From NCBI RefSeq assembly GCF_003602095.1, contig NZ_RAHH01000023.1:37774-101773 (forward strand): a stretch of DNA of 64,000 bases, in the 5' to 3' direction. The DNA is from Rahnella woolbedingensis. Lineage in GTDB: Bacteria; Pseudomonadota; Gammaproteobacteria; Enterobacterales; Enterobacteriaceae. How positions within the stretch are numbered: the stretch's first letter is position 1; each line of letters opens with the position of its first letter. The translations under genes were made by a program, and so were the position numbers. Positions 46,416 to 56,767 of this stretch are shown here, piece by piece. Under the pieces are notes generated by a model, which did no database searches, was not told the origin of the DNA, and saw nothing but the letters and a program-made list of their open reading frames with translations.

Positions 46416-46655
46416 TCAGATCTCCCCTTTCTTCTTTTTGTTCCGGATCACCAGCCAGCTGATCAGCGCCATCACGCAGCCGATAAAGATAAACCAGATG
46501 CCCAGCATCAGTTGCGGTGCCATTTCGCCCGGCGGGGTTTCGGGGCTGCCGACCACTAAACCGTGAATCGTGGCAACAATACCGATAACCAGTAAAATCA
46601 GGCTGTTACGAAGTAAACGACGGGCTACGGTCATAGGTTGTCTTGGGGTGGCCAT
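46416..46655 (-). CDS. Small inner-membrane protein of unknown function
   Basis: 79 residues with two hydrophobic segments (about 17-36 and 48-69) joined by a short loop containing SPETPPGEM, and a basic C-terminus NKKKKG. I do not recognise the family. It is separated from narI by a strong terminator, so it is its own transcript. Confidence 0.65.
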   Translation of the reverse strand: MATPRQPMTVARRLLRNSLILLVIGIVATIHGLVVGSPETPPGEMAPQLMLGIWFIFIGCVMALISWLVIRNKKKKGEI

Positions 46656-46671
46656 CAGATGCGTCCTTGAG

Positions 46672-46707
46672 CAATAAAAAAAGATAAGGGCGCATCATAG
46701 CGCCCTT
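46672..46707 (-). terminator. Rho-independent terminator of narGHJI
   Basis: Minus-strand arms AAGGGCGC/GCGCCCTT with a six-base loop, then ATCTTTTTTT, 45 bp after the narI stop. Confidence 0.9.
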
Positions 46708-46751
46708 CGTTTTTATGTCAAAACCGTCAGTTCACAATCCGTGAAGGTCAA

Positions 46752-47432
46752 TCAGCGACGATTGCGTACCAGTTGATAACGGCGGGTTAGATATTCCACC
46801 GGCGCGCTCCAGATATGCACCAGACGGCAGAACGGGAACAGCAGGAATAAGGTCATTCCCAGCACCAGATGCACGCGGAAGATAAACGCCACGCCGTCCA
46901 GATGCGCTGCCGCACCGCCACGGAAGGTCACGACCGACTGCGCCCAGCCAACCAGTTTCATCATTTCACTGCCGTCCATATGCTGCGCGGAGAACGGGAT
47001 AGTGCTCAGCCCCAGCGCACACTGCACCACCAGCAGAATGATGATCATGATGTCACCAAAACTGGAGGTCGCACGCACACGCTCGTTGCTCAGACGACGC
47101 CACACCAGCATACCGCCGCCGATCAGGGTCATCACGCCACACGCACCACCCGCCCACATCGCCATTTGCTGTTTCACCGGCACCGGCAGGAAGGATTCAT
47201 ACATCCAGTGCGGTGTCAGCATCCCGAAGGCGTGACCGGCAATGATGCCGAGAATACCGACGTGGAACAGCGGCGAGGCAATGCGCAGCGTTTTTTTCTC
47301 CAGCAACTGACTGGAGCCTGCGCGCCAGCTGTACTGACCGTAGTCGTATCGCAGCCAGCTACCGACCAGAAATACTGTGCCGCACAGATACGGATAGATA
47401 TTAAAAAAGAAATTGTTGAGGAAGTCGGTCAT
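46752..47432 (-). CDS. narI: Respiratory nitrate reductase 1 gamma subunit NarI
   Basis: 226 residues with five membrane helices. Likely heme b ligands include His57 (PLFHVG) and His67 (AGHAFG) near the N-terminus and His residues in the last two helices. It anchors NarGH and oxidises quinol at the periplasmic side. It overlaps narJ by 4 bp. Confidence 0.96.
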   Translation of the reverse strand: MTDFLNNFFFNIYPYLCGTVFLVGSWLRYDYGQYSWRAGSSQLLEKKTLRIASPLFHVGILGIIAGHAFGMLTPHWMYESFLPVPVKQQMAMWAGGACGVMTLIGGGMLVWRRLSNERVRATSSFGDIMIIILLVVQCALGLSTIPFSAQHMDGSEMMKLVGWAQSVVTFRGGAAAHLDGVAFIFRVHLVLGMTLFLLFPFCRLVHIWSAPVEYLTRRYQLVRNRR

Positions 47433-48151
47433 TTGCGTGGTTCCCCCGCAGGCGTGTCATCAAGGTTCAGATACTGTGGTGCGACCGCACCGGCAAAGCG
47501 TTTCTGGTGCGCGGCTTCTTCACCTGTCGCACAACTTTGCTCACCGAGGAATTTGATTTGCTCCTCTTCCCATACCGCGTCCAGCGCGGCAGGCGTGTCA
47601 TCACGAGCTTCCTGTTTGATGCTTTCGCGTACCGTTGCGGTGGCGATATCACTGCCGGACAGCGCCAGCAGCAAATCAAACAGTTCAGCGTAATGGCTGT
47701 CGCGTTCCTGCAAACGGGCACTCAGCAAGGCCAGAATAGGCGCGATATCCCGCAGACCGTCACAAGCCTGTTGTTCGTCACGCGTGGTGAGATATTCCAG
47801 ATACAGTGGCAGGTAATCCGGCAGCTCGCGGCTGTCGATTTCAAGGCCGGCTTCGCGGTATTGCTCCATCAGATCGACCATTGCCTGACCACGGTCACGA
47901 GATTCACCATGCACGTGTTCAAACAACAGTAACGACGTAGCACGGCCACGGTCGAACAAACCGGTGTAGGCCGACTGCGCATCCAGCAGATCCTTTTTAC
48001 AGAAATCCGTGATATACAGCGCCAGATCCAGACGCTGTTCTGAGTTCAGTTCAGCTGACTGCGTGACTGCCTCGAGAAGCTCCATCTTGTGTTCCCACAG
48101 ATCGTCAGACGGATAATCCAGCAGCAGGCCGATGATGCGTAAGCTGTTCAT
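47429..48151 (-). CDS. narJ: Nitrate reductase assembly chaperone NarJ
   Basis: 240 residues, helical TorD-like redox chaperone ([39 protein letters not shown]). Needed for molybdenum-cofactor insertion into NarG; not part of the final enzyme. Its ATG overlaps the narH stop by one base. Confidence 0.96.
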   Translation of the reverse strand: MNSLRIIGLLLDYPSDDLWEHKMELLEAVTQSAELNSEQRLDLALYITDFCKKDLLDAQSAYTGLFDRGRATSLLLFEHVHGESRDRGQAMVDLMEQYREAGLEIDSRELPDYLPLYLEYLTTRDEQQACDGLRDIAPILALLSARLQERDSHYAELFDLLLALSGSDIATATVRESIKQEARDDTPAALDAVWEEEQIKFLGEQSCATGEEAAHQKRFAGAVAPQYLNLDDTPAGEPRK

Positions 48152-49686
48152 TAGCCCTTCCTTTCTGTTTTCGCGCCGATGTCGATGGCATCAATGCGTT
48201 TACTGTTGAACAGGTTGAATTTGGTGTCGCTGCCGTGACAACCGTCACCGAAGCTGAAACCGCAGCCTTTGGCTTCCGGGAAAGCTTCCCGCGCCTGTTC
48301 ACGATGACTGGAAGGCACCACGAAACGGTCTTCGTAGTTGGCAATCGCCAGATAGCGATACATTTCTTCCGCCTGCGCCGCAGACAATCCGACCTGTTCC
48401 AGCGCGCTGGTGTCCGTTACGCCATCCACCGTTTCAGCACGTTTGAAGTGACGCATCGCCAGCATACGTTTGAGCGCACGCAATACCGGTGCGGTGTCGC
48501 CCGCCGTCAGCAGGTTCGCCAGATATTGCACAGGAATGCGCAGGCTCTCGACGTCCGGCAGCACGCCGCTGTGCGGTAAGGCACCCGCGTCGGCAGCAGA
48601 CTGAATCGGAGACAACGGCGGCACGTACCAGACCATCGGCAGCGTGCGGTATTCCGGATGCAGCGGCAGTGCCAGCTTCCATTCAATCGCCATTTTGTAC
48701 ACCGGCGACTGACGCGCGGCGTCCATGACCGACAACGGAATGCCGTCTTTTTCAGCCTGGGCAATCACTTCAGGATCGTTCGGATCGAGGAAGATGCTCA
48801 TCTGGCTTTCGTACAAGTCTTTGTCGTTTTCGACCGATGCCGCTTCAGCGATACGGTCGGCGTCATACAACACCACGCCGAGATAACGGATACGGCCGAC
48901 ACAGGTTTCGGAACAGACCGTTGGCTGGCCCGCTTCGATGCGCGGATAGCAGAAAATACATTTCTCTGACTTGCCGCTTTTCCAGTTGAAGTAGATTTTT
49001 TTGTACGGACAACCGGTCAGGCACATACGCCAGCCGCGGCATTTGTCCTGGTCGATCAGTACGATGCCGTCTTCGCCGCGCTTATAAATCGCGCCGCTCG
49101 GACAGGTCGCCACACACGCCGGATTCAGGCAGTGTTCGCACAGACGCGGCAGGTACGCCATAAAGGTGTTTTCGAACTCGCCGTACATTTCTTTCTGCAT
49201 GTTGGCGAAGTTCTGATCGGCAGAACGTTTGCTGAACTCAGTGCCCAGATCGTCTTCCCAGTTCGGGCCGCCGACAATTTTCTTCATACGTTTGCCGGTC
49301 AGCAGCGAGCGCGGACGGGCCACTGGCTGATGTTTACCGTCTTTCGCGGTGTGCAGATGCTGATAATCAAAATCAAACGGCTCGTAATAATCATCGATTT
49401 CCGGCATGTGCGGGTTGGCGAAAATTTTATGCAGCAGGTTAGCTTTGTTGCCCATACGCGGCTGCAGTTTGCCGTTGATTTTGCGGATCCAGCCGCCCTT
49501 CCATTTTTCCTGGTTTTCCCAGTCGTGCGGATAACCCAGACCCGGTTTGGTTTCCACGTTATTGAACCACGCGTATTCCATCCCTTCGCGGCTGGTCCAG
49601 ACGTTTTTACAGGTCACGGAACAGGTGTGGCAGCCAATGCATTTGTCGAGATTCAGCACCATGCCGACTTGTGAACGAATTCTCAT
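48151..49686 (-). CDS. narH: Respiratory nitrate reductase 1 beta subunit NarH
   Basis: 511 residues with four ferredoxin-type Cys clusters: CIGCHTCSVTCKN near the start, CEHCLNPACVATCP, CRGWRMCLTGCP (Trp in place of Cys marks the [3Fe-4S] cluster) and CIFCYPR. Moves electrons from NarI hemes to NarG. It overlaps narG by 4 bp. Confidence 0.97.
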   Translation of the reverse strand: MRIRSQVGMVLNLDKCIGCHTCSVTCKNVWTSREGMEYAWFNNVETKPGLGYPHDWENQEKWKGGWIRKINGKLQPRMGNKANLLHKIFANPHMPEIDDYYEPFDFDYQHLHTAKDGKHQPVARPRSLLTGKRMKKIVGGPNWEDDLGTEFSKRSADQNFANMQKEMYGEFENTFMAYLPRLCEHCLNPACVATCPSGAIYKRGEDGIVLIDQDKCRGWRMCLTGCPYKKIYFNWKSGKSEKCIFCYPRIEAGQPTVCSETCVGRIRYLGVVLYDADRIAEAASVENDKDLYESQMSIFLDPNDPEVIAQAEKDGIPLSVMDAARQSPVYKMAIEWKLALPLHPEYRTLPMVWYVPPLSPIQSAADAGALPHSGVLPDVESLRIPVQYLANLLTAGDTAPVLRALKRMLAMRHFKRAETVDGVTDTSALEQVGLSAAQAEEMYRYLAIANYEDRFVVPSSHREQAREAFPEAKGCGFSFGDGCHGSDTKFNLFNSKRIDAIDIGAKTERKG

Positions 49687-52600
49687 TTGGCTTGCTCCTG
49701 TACTTTTTTAGGGAGGACGGCGTCCTGCACGTAGTCATTGCCTTCATCGTCTAACCAGTCGATGCGGTTCATTTTGCGCACAATCACGAACTCATCGCGG
49801 TTAGAACCGACCGTGCCGTAGTAGTTGAAACCGTAAGCCAGCTGCGCATAACCACCGATCATATGGGTCGGTTTCGGGCAAACGCGGGTCACGGAGTTGT
49901 GAATACCGCCGCGCTGCTGGCTGATTTCCGAGCCCGGAATATTCACGATGCGTTCCTGCGCGTGATACATCATGGTCATCCCCGCCGGTACGCGCTGGCT
50001 GACCACCGCACGGGCACTCAGCGAGCCGTTGGCATTGAAGGCTTCGATCCAGTCGTTATCTTCGATACCCAGTTTTGTCGCATCGTCTTCACTCAGCCAG
50101 ACAATCGGACCGCCGCGACCTAAAGTCAGCATCAGCAGGTTGTCGCTGTAGGTGGAGTGAATGCCCCATTTCTGGTGTGGCGTCAGGAAGTTCAGCGCCA
50201 TTTCCGGGTTGCCATTTGGCTTGGCATTCAGCAAAGGCTGCGCCGCGCGGGTGTCGATTGGCGGACGGTACACCAGCAGGCTTTCACCGAAGGCACGCAT
50301 CCACGCGTGATCCTGATAAAGCTGCTGACGGCCGGACAGCGTGCGCCATGGGATCAGCTCATGCACGTTGGTGTAGCAGGCGTTGTATGAAACGTGTTCA
50401 TCTTCAAGCCCTGACCACGTCGGACTGGAGATGATTTTGCGCGGCTGCGCCTGAATATCGCGGAAGCGGATTTTCTCGTCTTCTTTATTCAGCGCCAGAT
50501 GCGTATGGTCGCGGCCGGTATTGGCACTCAGTGCCGCCCAGGCTTTAACCGCCACCTGACCGTTGGTTTCCGGTGCCAGCGTCAGGATGACTTCTGCCGC
50601 ATCAATCGCGGTGTTAATCATCGGCTGGCCTTTGGCGGTGCCGTCCGGTTTGGTGTAATTCAGTTTTTTCAGTAAATCGACTTCGCTGTCGGTATTCCAG
50701 CTGATGCCTTTACCGCCGTTACCGAGTTTTTCCAGCAACGGTCCGACCGAGGTGAAGCGCTCGTAAGTATTCGGATAATCACGTTCAACGGTCATCAGAT
50801 GCGGTGCGGTTCTTCCCGGGATCAGGTCACATTCGCCTTTTTTCCAGTCTTCCACACCAAACGGCTGCGCCAGTTCAGCGGCAGAATCGTGCTGGATAGG
50901 CAGAGTGACGAAGTCAGTTTCCACACCCAGATGACCGACACAGACGCGGGAGAATTCTTTGGCGATGCCTTTGTAGATTTCCCAGTCGCTTTTCGAGTCC
51001 CACGCAGGATCGACAGCCGCAGACAGCGGATGAATAAACGGATGCATATCCGACGTATTCATATCGTCTTTTTCATACCAGGTGGCGGTCGGCAGAACGA
51101 TGTCGGAATACAGACAGGTGCTGGACATACGGAAATCAAGCGTCACCACCAGATCCAGTTTGCCTTCACCGCCCTGCGCCTGCCATTCGACTTCTTCCGG
51201 CATCACACCGCCCTGAATACCTAAATCATCTCCCTGAATACCGTGTTCGGTACCCAGCAGATATTTCAGCATGTACTCGTGGCCTTTACCGGAAGAACCC
51301 AACAGGTTGGAGCGCCAGACGAACAGGTTACGCGGGAAGTTCTGCGGATTGTCCGGCTGTTCGGCGGCAAAACGCACGCTGCCTTCTTTCAGCGCGGCAA
51401 CGGTGAAATCAGCCGGGGATAAACCGGCGGCTTTCGCCTGTTGGGCAATGTGCAGCGGATTAACGCTGAGCTGCGGTGCAGACGGCAACCAGCCCATACG
51501 CTCGGCGCGCACGTTGTAGTCGATCATGCTGCCGGTGAATTTGGATTTATCCGCCAGCGGGGACAGCAGTTCCTGCGGCGCGACGGTTTCGTAACGCCAC
51601 TGGCTGGAATGGTTATAGAAGAACGAGGTGCTGTTCATCTGGCGCGGCGGACGCTGCCAGTCGAGGCCAAAGGCCAGCGGCTGCCAGCCGGTTTGCGGAC
51701 GCAGTTTTTCCTGCCCGACGTAGTGTGCCCAGCCGCCACCGCTCTGACCGACGCAACCGCAGAAGACCAGCATGTTGATAAGGCCACGGTAGTTCATGTC
51801 GAGGTGATACCAGTGGTTCATCCCGGCACCGACAATGATCATCGAACGACCGTGGGTTTTGTTGGCGTTATCAGCAAATTCATGTGCGATACGCTCGATG
51901 TTCTGCTGCGAAACCCCGGTGATTTTCTCGGCCCAGGCTGGCGTATAGGCTTTGATTTCGTCATAGCTTTGCGCGCAGTTTTCATCGTTCAGACCGCGTT
52001 CAATACCGTAGTTTGCCAGCGTCAGGTCATACACGCTGGCGACCAGACCGGTGCTGCCATCCGCCAGTTGCAGGCGTTTGACCGGCAGTTTGTGCATCAG
52101 GATTTCATCCAGCGCTACGCTGTTGAAATGCTCGCTGACTGCGCCGCCGAAGTACGGATAACCGACGCTGACCACTTCATCGTGGTCGTCGAGCAGGCTC
52201 AGCTTCAGGCTGACGTCGTTGTTACCTTTCCCTTCGCGGGATTCCAGATTCCACCGGCCTTTTTCGCCCCAGCGGTAACCGATAGAACCTAACGGAGACA
52301 CCAGTTCGCCGGTGTTTTCGTCAAAGGCGATGGTTTTCCACTGCGGGTTATTTTCCTGACCCAGATTATCTACCAGGTCAGAGGCACGCAGCATACGGCC
52401 TGCGGCATACGAACCGTCTTCGCGCGGTTCGAGCATCACCAGCATTGGCATGTCGGTGTAACGACGCACGTAATCGGTGAAGTACTGGCTTGGATTATCG
52501 ATATGGAAGGATTTGAGGATCACATGGCCCATTGCCAGCGCCAGTGCGCTGTCGGTGCCTTGTTTCGGTGCCAGCCACTGGTCGCAAATCTTGGCGATTT

Positions 52601-53459
52601 CGGCGTAATCCGGCGTAATGGCAACGGTTTTGGTGCCTTTGTAGCGCACTTCAGTAAAGAAGTGGGCGTCCGGCGTACGGGTCTGCGGAACGTTAGAACC
52701 CCAGGCGATAATATAAGAAGAGTTATACCAGTCAGCCGATTCCGGCACGTCGGTCTGCTCGCCCCAGGTTTGTGGGGAAGCCGGTGGCAAATCGCAATAC
52801 CAGTCGTAGAAGCTCAGACACACGCCGCCAATCAGCGACAGATAACGAGCGCCTGAAGCATAAGACACCATCGACATCGCCGGAATTGGCGAGAAGCCGA
52901 TAATACGGTCCGGGCCGAAAGTCTTGGCGGTATAGACGTTGGACGCCGCAATCAGCTCATTTACTTCCTGCCAGCTTGAACGCACAAAACCACCGCGGCC
53001 ACGTGCGGCTTTATATTCTTTGGCTTTTTCCGGCTGGTTGATGATCGAACCCCAGGCATCGACCGGATCGCTGTGTTTCAGTTTGGCTTCACGCCATAAC
53101 TGGATCAGCTTTTTGCGCATCAGCGGATATTTCAGGCGGTTTGCACTGTAGAGATACCAGGAATAGCTGGCGCCACGCGGGCAGCCACGCGGTTCGTGGT
53201 TCGGCAAGTCCGGACGGGTGCGCGGATAGTCGGTTTGCTGGGTTTCCCAGGTGACCAGACCATTTTTAACGTAAATCTTCCAGCTGCATGAACCGGTGCA
53301 GTTCACACCGTGAGTAGATCGCACCACTTTGTCGTGCTGCCAGCGGCTGCGGTAGCCGTCTTCCCAGTCACGATTGGTATCCAGCGTCTGGCCATGGCCG
53401 TCAGCGAAAGGTTCAGCTAGCTGTTTGAAATAGCGAAACCGGTCAAGAAACTTGCTCAT
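49683..53459 (-). CDS. narG: Respiratory nitrate reductase 1 alpha subunit NarG
   Basis: 1258 residues (E. coli 1247). The FS0 [4Fe-4S] ligands His50, Cys54, Cys58 and Cys93 are at the expected places (STHGVNC, GSC, RGCPRG). The body has Mo-bisMGD enzyme motifs such as YSWYLYSANRLKYP. Reduces nitrate to nitrite at the cytoplasmic face during anaerobic growth. Confidence 0.98.
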   Translation of the reverse strand: MSKFLDRFRYFKQLAEPFADGHGQTLDTNRDWEDGYRSRWQHDKVVRSTHGVNCTGSCSWKIYVKNGLVTWETQQTDYPRTRPDLPNHEPRGCPRGASYSWYLYSANRLKYPLMRKKLIQLWREAKLKHSDPVDAWGSIINQPEKAKEYKAARGRGGFVRSSWQEVNELIAASNVYTAKTFGPDRIIGFSPIPAMSMVSYASGARYLSLIGGVCLSFYDWYCDLPPASPQTWGEQTDVPESADWYNSSYIIAWGSNVPQTRTPDAHFFTEVRYKGTKTVAITPDYAEIAKICDQWLAPKQGTDSALALAMGHVILKSFHIDNPSQYFTDYVRRYTDMPMLVMLEPREDGSYAAGRMLRASDLVDNLGQENNPQWKTIAFDENTGELVSPLGSIGYRWGEKGRWNLESREGKGNNDVSLKLSLLDDHDEVVSVGYPYFGGAVSEHFNSVALDEILMHKLPVKRLQLADGSTGLVASVYDLTLANYGIERGLNDENCAQSYDEIKAYTPAWAEKITGVSQQNIERIAHEFADNANKTHGRSMIIVGAGMNHWYHLDMNYRGLINMLVFCGCVGQSGGGWAHYVGQEKLRPQTGWQPLAFGLDWQRPPRQMNSTSFFYNHSSQWRYETVAPQELLSPLADKSKFTGSMIDYNVRAERMGWLPSAPQLSVNPLHIAQQAKAAGLSPADFTVAALKEGSVRFAAEQPDNPQNFPRNLFVWRSNLLGSSGKGHEYMLKYLLGTEHGIQGDDLGIQGGVMPEEVEWQAQGGEGKLDLVVTLDFRMSSTCLYSDIVLPTATWYEKDDMNTSDMHPFIHPLSAAVDPAWDSKSDWEIYKGIAKEFSRVCVGHLGVETDFVTLPIQHDSAAELAQPFGVEDWKKGECDLIPGRTAPHLMTVERDYPNTYERFTSVGPLLEKLGNGGKGISWNTDSEVDLLKKLNYTKPDGTAKGQPMINTAIDAAEVILTLAPETNGQVAVKAWAALSANTGRDHTHLALNKEDEKIRFRDIQAQPRKIISSPTWSGLEDEHVSYNACYTNVHELIPWRTLSGRQQLYQDHAWMRAFGESLLVYRPPIDTRAAQPLLNAKPNGNPEMALNFLTPHQKWGIHSTYSDNLLMLTLGRGGPIVWLSEDDATKLGIEDNDWIEAFNANGSLSARAVVSQRVPAGMTMMYHAQERIVNIPGSEISQQRGGIHNSVTRVCPKPTHMIGGYAQLAYGFNYYGTVGSNRDEFVIVRKMNRIDWLDDEGNDYVQDAVLPKKVQEQAK

Positions 53460-53544
53460 CCGGGACTCTCCTGTGCAAAGGCCTGTGGCGCTTTGTCATT
53501 ATGTGAATGGCGGGGAATACAACTTCATTGCTCAATATGGCCTC

Positions 53545-53550
53545 AGGGTA
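53545..53550 (-). promoter_or_regulatory. Probable narG -10 element
   Basis: Minus-strand TACCCT is spaced so that the FNR box would be centred at -41.5, the arrangement of the E. coli narG promoter. Predicted start near 53538. Confidence 0.6.
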
Positions 53551-53572
53551 TGCACGCGCGGGAGCCTGCCTT

Positions 53573-53586
53573 TTGATTGCGATCAA
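53573..53586 (-). promoter_or_regulatory. FNR box of narG
   Basis: TTGAT-TGCG-ATCAA, a perfect match to the FNR consensus, about 114 bp before the narG start codon. Predicts activation without oxygen. Confidence 0.92.
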
Positions 53587-53623
53587 CGCCTGCGCGTCAT
53601 GTATTTATTTACATAACGCTAAA

Positions 53624-53639
53624 TACCCCCAAAGAGGTA
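53624..53639 (-). promoter_or_regulatory. NarL/NarP 7-2-7 site
   Basis: TACCCCC-AA-AGAGGTA, two inverted NarL heptamers 2 bp apart, one mismatch to TACYYMT-N2-AKRRGTA. It is about 52 bp upstream of the FNR box, closer than the distant NarL sites of E. coli narG. Confidence 0.75.
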
Positions 53640-53843
53640 TAAATACAAATGAGTTTAACTTTATGATTTATAGATAATATTTTCATGAAGAGACATAAAG
53701 GGAAGGCGTGAAGCCAACAAAAGGAAAATTGGGGGTAATGCCTGCTGAATATTACAAAATTGTGAAATTAGCAGTCAGGATATTGTATTTATGCCGATGT
53801 CTGGCGTAATGGTGCCACCTGTTTTCGCCACCAGAAATCCTTA

Positions 53844-54863
53844 ATGCAGACAGAAAAACCCGCCGTTCTCAATTTCAATGATGAAGTCACCGGAATGATT
53901 TACGGCTTCGTTTTTCGCCCTGACCACCCTGCCGAACGCGTTTCTTCGCAACAGGTGCAGGAAGCTTATCAGCAGATTTGCCACGACAAAGGGTTTGTCT
54001 GGATCCACGTTAACCTTAATCACGCCATGTCTGAGAAATGGTTAAAGAAGCATTTTGGCGTCGGAGAAGTATTCTTTGAAGAAATTCGGGAGGGTTCCCG
54101 CAGTACGCGTATTGAGCGGCTCGACGATACATTACTGGCGGTGCTCAACGACGTAATTTTTCGCCCGGATGAAACCAGCGATGAAGCCTCGACGCTGTGG
54201 CTGAGTTGCCATCAGCAACTGGTGGTCACCGCACGCCATAAACCGGTGCGGCTGATTGAGCAGTTATTCAGGCGGCTGGATCATCTGAATATTACATCGC
54301 CAACTGCGCTGCTGGTGCATCTGCTGGAGGAACAGGAAGATTTGCTCGAGCAGATTGTCCGGCGCGCTAATCAGTACGTTGATACCATCGAAGAGCGGCT
54401 GCTCAGCCATCATGTGAAAAAGAACCGCGCCAATCTCGGGCGTTTGCGCCGCATGTTGCTGCGGTTTCAGCGTTTGCTCGCGCCAGAACCCACGGCGCTT
54501 TTCCGCCTGCTCAACCGTCCGCCCGCCTGGATTGCCCCTTCCGTGGTGCAGGATTTACGGCAGTTTGCTGAAGAATTTTCAGTGGTGCTCAATGATTTGA
54601 TTGCACTCACCGAGCGCATCCGGTTGTTGCAGGAAGAAATCACCTCACGCCAGATGGAGCAAAGCAACCGCACGCTGTATGTGCTGACCGTAATCACCGT
54701 TCTGGCGCTGCCGATCAATATTGTGGCGGGATTTTTTGGGATGAACGTCGGGGGAATTCCGCTCGCCGGCAATCACCACGGTTTTATTCTGCTGGTGGTG
54801 ATTGTCGGGATGTTTACCCTGCTGGCCGGCTGGTATGCGTTTAAGCGTCGGGATGACGGTTAA
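53844..54863 (+). CDS. zntB: ZntB/CorA-family cation transporter
   Basis: 339 residues: a large cytoplasmic N-terminal domain with long helices (about 1-275) and two C-terminal membrane helices around the pore motif GMNVGGIPL, which fits ZntB (GxNxGGIP) better than CorA (YGMNFEFMPEL). The substrate is probably Zn2+, but similarity to E. coli ZntB looks modest. Convergent with the CLC gene, 5 bp between stops. Confidence 0.75.
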   Translation: MQTEKPAVLNFNDEVTGMIYGFVFRPDHPAERVSSQQVQEAYQQICHDKGFVWIHVNLNHAMSEKWLKKHFGVGEVFFEEIREGSRSTRIERLDDTLLAVLNDVIFRPDETSDEASTLWLSCHQQLVVTARHKPVRLIEQLFRRLDHLNITSPTALLVHLLEEQEDLLEQIVRRANQYVDTIEERLLSHHVKKNRANLGRLRRMLLRFQRLLAPEPTALFRLLNRPPAWIAPSVVQDLRQFAEEFSVVLNDLIALTERIRLLQEEITSRQMEQSNRTLYVLTVITVLALPINIVAGFFGMNVGGIPLAGNHHGFILLVVIVGMFTLLAGWYAFKRRDDG

Positions 54864-54868
54864 ACGCG

Positions 54869-56572
54869 TTACAGAAAATCTTTGGCCTTATTCAAAAGGG
54901 AGGCTTTGGTGATCACGCCCAGCAGGCGGCGCGATTCGGCGTTTTCCAGCACCGGCAGGCGCTCAAGCGGTGAGTTGCTGAACATCGCCCACGCCTGCTC
55001 ATAGCTGGCCTGCTGGAAAATGGTCGTGAACTCCTGCTCGATATATGAATCCATCGGACTGTCGGATTTCACGCTGCCATCAATCAGCCCGGCGGCCACC
55101 ACGTTAGTCGGGACCACACCGAGAAAACGCTCTTCCCGATCCACCACATACACATAGCGCGTGCGCTGTTTCAGCCCCTCACTGACCACTTCAGATAACG
55201 AAGCATCCACGTACATCTTCGAGCACGGTGAAATCAGCGAGGCCACCGTGCTGTACTCAAACTCATTTTTCGCCGCAAACCGCGCGTTATGCCGCGTCAG
55301 CACCGGATAGGTACCACCGACTTTGAGGCGCGATGCCACAACATAAGAAATCGCCGTCGCCAGCATCAGCGGGAACAGCAGCGAACTGTTGAGGGTCATT
55401 TCAAACGCCATCATGATCGACATCAGCGGCGCGTGGCTGGTCGCCGCCAGCAGCGCACTCATGCCAATGGCGGCGTAAAGCCCGACCGGACCGGGATCAA
55501 ACCCCAGCCATTGCAGAAATGTACACACCAGCGCCCCGCCCGCTGCGCCAATCAGCAATGATGGCGTAAACAATCCGCCCACCGCGCCGGAACCGATAGT
55601 AATCGCCGTGGCGACAATTTTCAGCACTAACAGCGCCAGCAGCGACGTCTGTAAATTGCCGTTATTGAGGATTAAGTCGATGACCTCAAAACCGTTGCCG
55701 AGCACCAGCGGCGACATCATCGCAATCAGCCCGACGCCCAGCCCGCCCAGCCCCAGGCGCAGCGCCGGATGCGAAATCGGAGTCATCCAGTGCCGGACTT
55801 TATCAATAGATGAAATGAATAGCGGCCCGAGGATCCCCGTCGCCACGCCGATAATCAGTACAGTGAAAATAGCACCGAGAGACGGGCTGAAAGACACCGA
55901 GGAATAAAGATACAGCGGCGCGTAGTCAGTCAGTGAACGCACGGTCAGTACCGCAACCGACGCCGAGATAAACAGTGGGATCAACCGCTGAACGGCGGTC
56001 ACGCCAAACGCGATTTCCGCCACAAACAGCGCACCGGCAAACGGCGCGTGATAGACCGCTGCCAGCCCGCCCGCCGCGGCCATCGCGATAATATCCGACT
56101 GGTGGACGCCTTTAAAACGCGAAAAACGTCCGAGCAGACTGCCGCTCAGCGCAGAAAGCTGCACCATCGCCCCTTCCCGTCCGATAGAACCGCCGCTGGC
56201 AATACTGGCCAGTGACGACAATCCGCGCAGCACGGTGCTGACAACCGGAATGCCCGGCAACCGCTGATCGATAACATCCAGATAATCCGGCATCTTGCCG
56301 TGCTTATTTTCATAACGCACTGCCAGGATCAGGATAAAACCGGCAATCACACCACCTGCTGTGGTGATCAGCGGCCAGATAATTTTCGGATATTCGTTGA
56401 AAGCTTTGGTGATGTCGCTGCCGTCGGTAAACATCAGGCCGTTGACGCCCGAAATTGCCCCGCGAAAAGCAATCGTCACCAGCGCGGCGACTATCCCGGC
56501 GGGAATGGCAATCAGCAGGTTAATCAGATCGCTCTTTTGCAGGGATTCAGGATTAAGGGCTTTCAGCGTCAT
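54869..56572 (-). CDS. CLC-family chloride channel/antiporter with C-terminal CBS domains
   Basis: 567 residues. The CLC core (about 1-430) has LPGIPVV, GGSIGREGAMVQ with the gating Glu, and GAVGGLFTPSLLIG. A tandem CBS domain fills about 440-567 (VASLISPCSKMYVDASLSE, LPVLENAESRRLLGVIT). E. coli ClcA and ClcB have no CBS domains, so this is another CLC subtype, possibly nucleotide-regulated. Confidence 0.88.
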   Translation of the reverse strand: MTLKALNPESLQKSDLINLLIAIPAGIVAALVTIAFRGAISGVNGLMFTDGSDITKAFNEYPKIIWPLITTAGGVIAGFILILAVRYENKHGKMPDYLDVIDQRLPGIPVVSTVLRGLSSLASIASGGSIGREGAMVQLSALSGSLLGRFSRFKGVHQSDIIAMAAAGGLAAVYHAPFAGALFVAEIAFGVTAVQRLIPLFISASVAVLTVRSLTDYAPLYLYSSVSFSPSLGAIFTVLIIGVATGILGPLFISSIDKVRHWMTPISHPALRLGLGGLGVGLIAMMSPLVLGNGFEVIDLILNNGNLQTSLLALLVLKIVATAITIGSGAVGGLFTPSLLIGAAGGALVCTFLQWLGFDPGPVGLYAAIGMSALLAATSHAPLMSIMMAFEMTLNSSLLFPLMLATAISYVVASRLKVGGTYPVLTRHNARFAAKNEFEYSTVASLISPCSKMYVDASLSEVVSEGLKQRTRYVYVVDREERFLGVVPTNVVAAGLIDGSVKSDSPMDSYIEQEFTTIFQQASYEQAWAMFSNSPLERLPVLENAESRRLLGVITKASLLNKAKDFL

Positions 56573-56767
56573 AAGATCTCATCATGGAAACAAGGGGCGC
56601 GGGTAAGAGTATCAATTTACAACAAAACTGTGAAAATTTCGGTAATACCTGACGAACCCAAAATAGCAGGCGCTCCTGCCTGTGACATTTATTATCCGGG
56701 GCATATTTTATATTTGTCAGCGTCATCTACATTTATTGTATGTATTCCGTTAAAAGAAGAGCGCACC

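Larger units (their letters stand above)
53460..53843. other. narG-zntB divergent regulatory region
   Basis: 384 bp. The half near narG carries the anaerobic/nitrate control sites listed separately. The half near the CorA-type gene is A/T-rich and should hold its promoter. narK and narXL are not found on this side within the window. Confidence 0.6.

Noticed and set aside
46318..46566. Plus-strand frame with a (Glu-Val)n repeat
   Set aside because: The repeat is just the translation of the GAAGTT tract, and the rest is antisense to the small membrane protein.
56300..56767. N-terminal extension of the autotransporter frame
   Set aside because: It lies antisense to the CLC gene and is followed by an internal ATG with a good signal peptide, so it is not translated protein.
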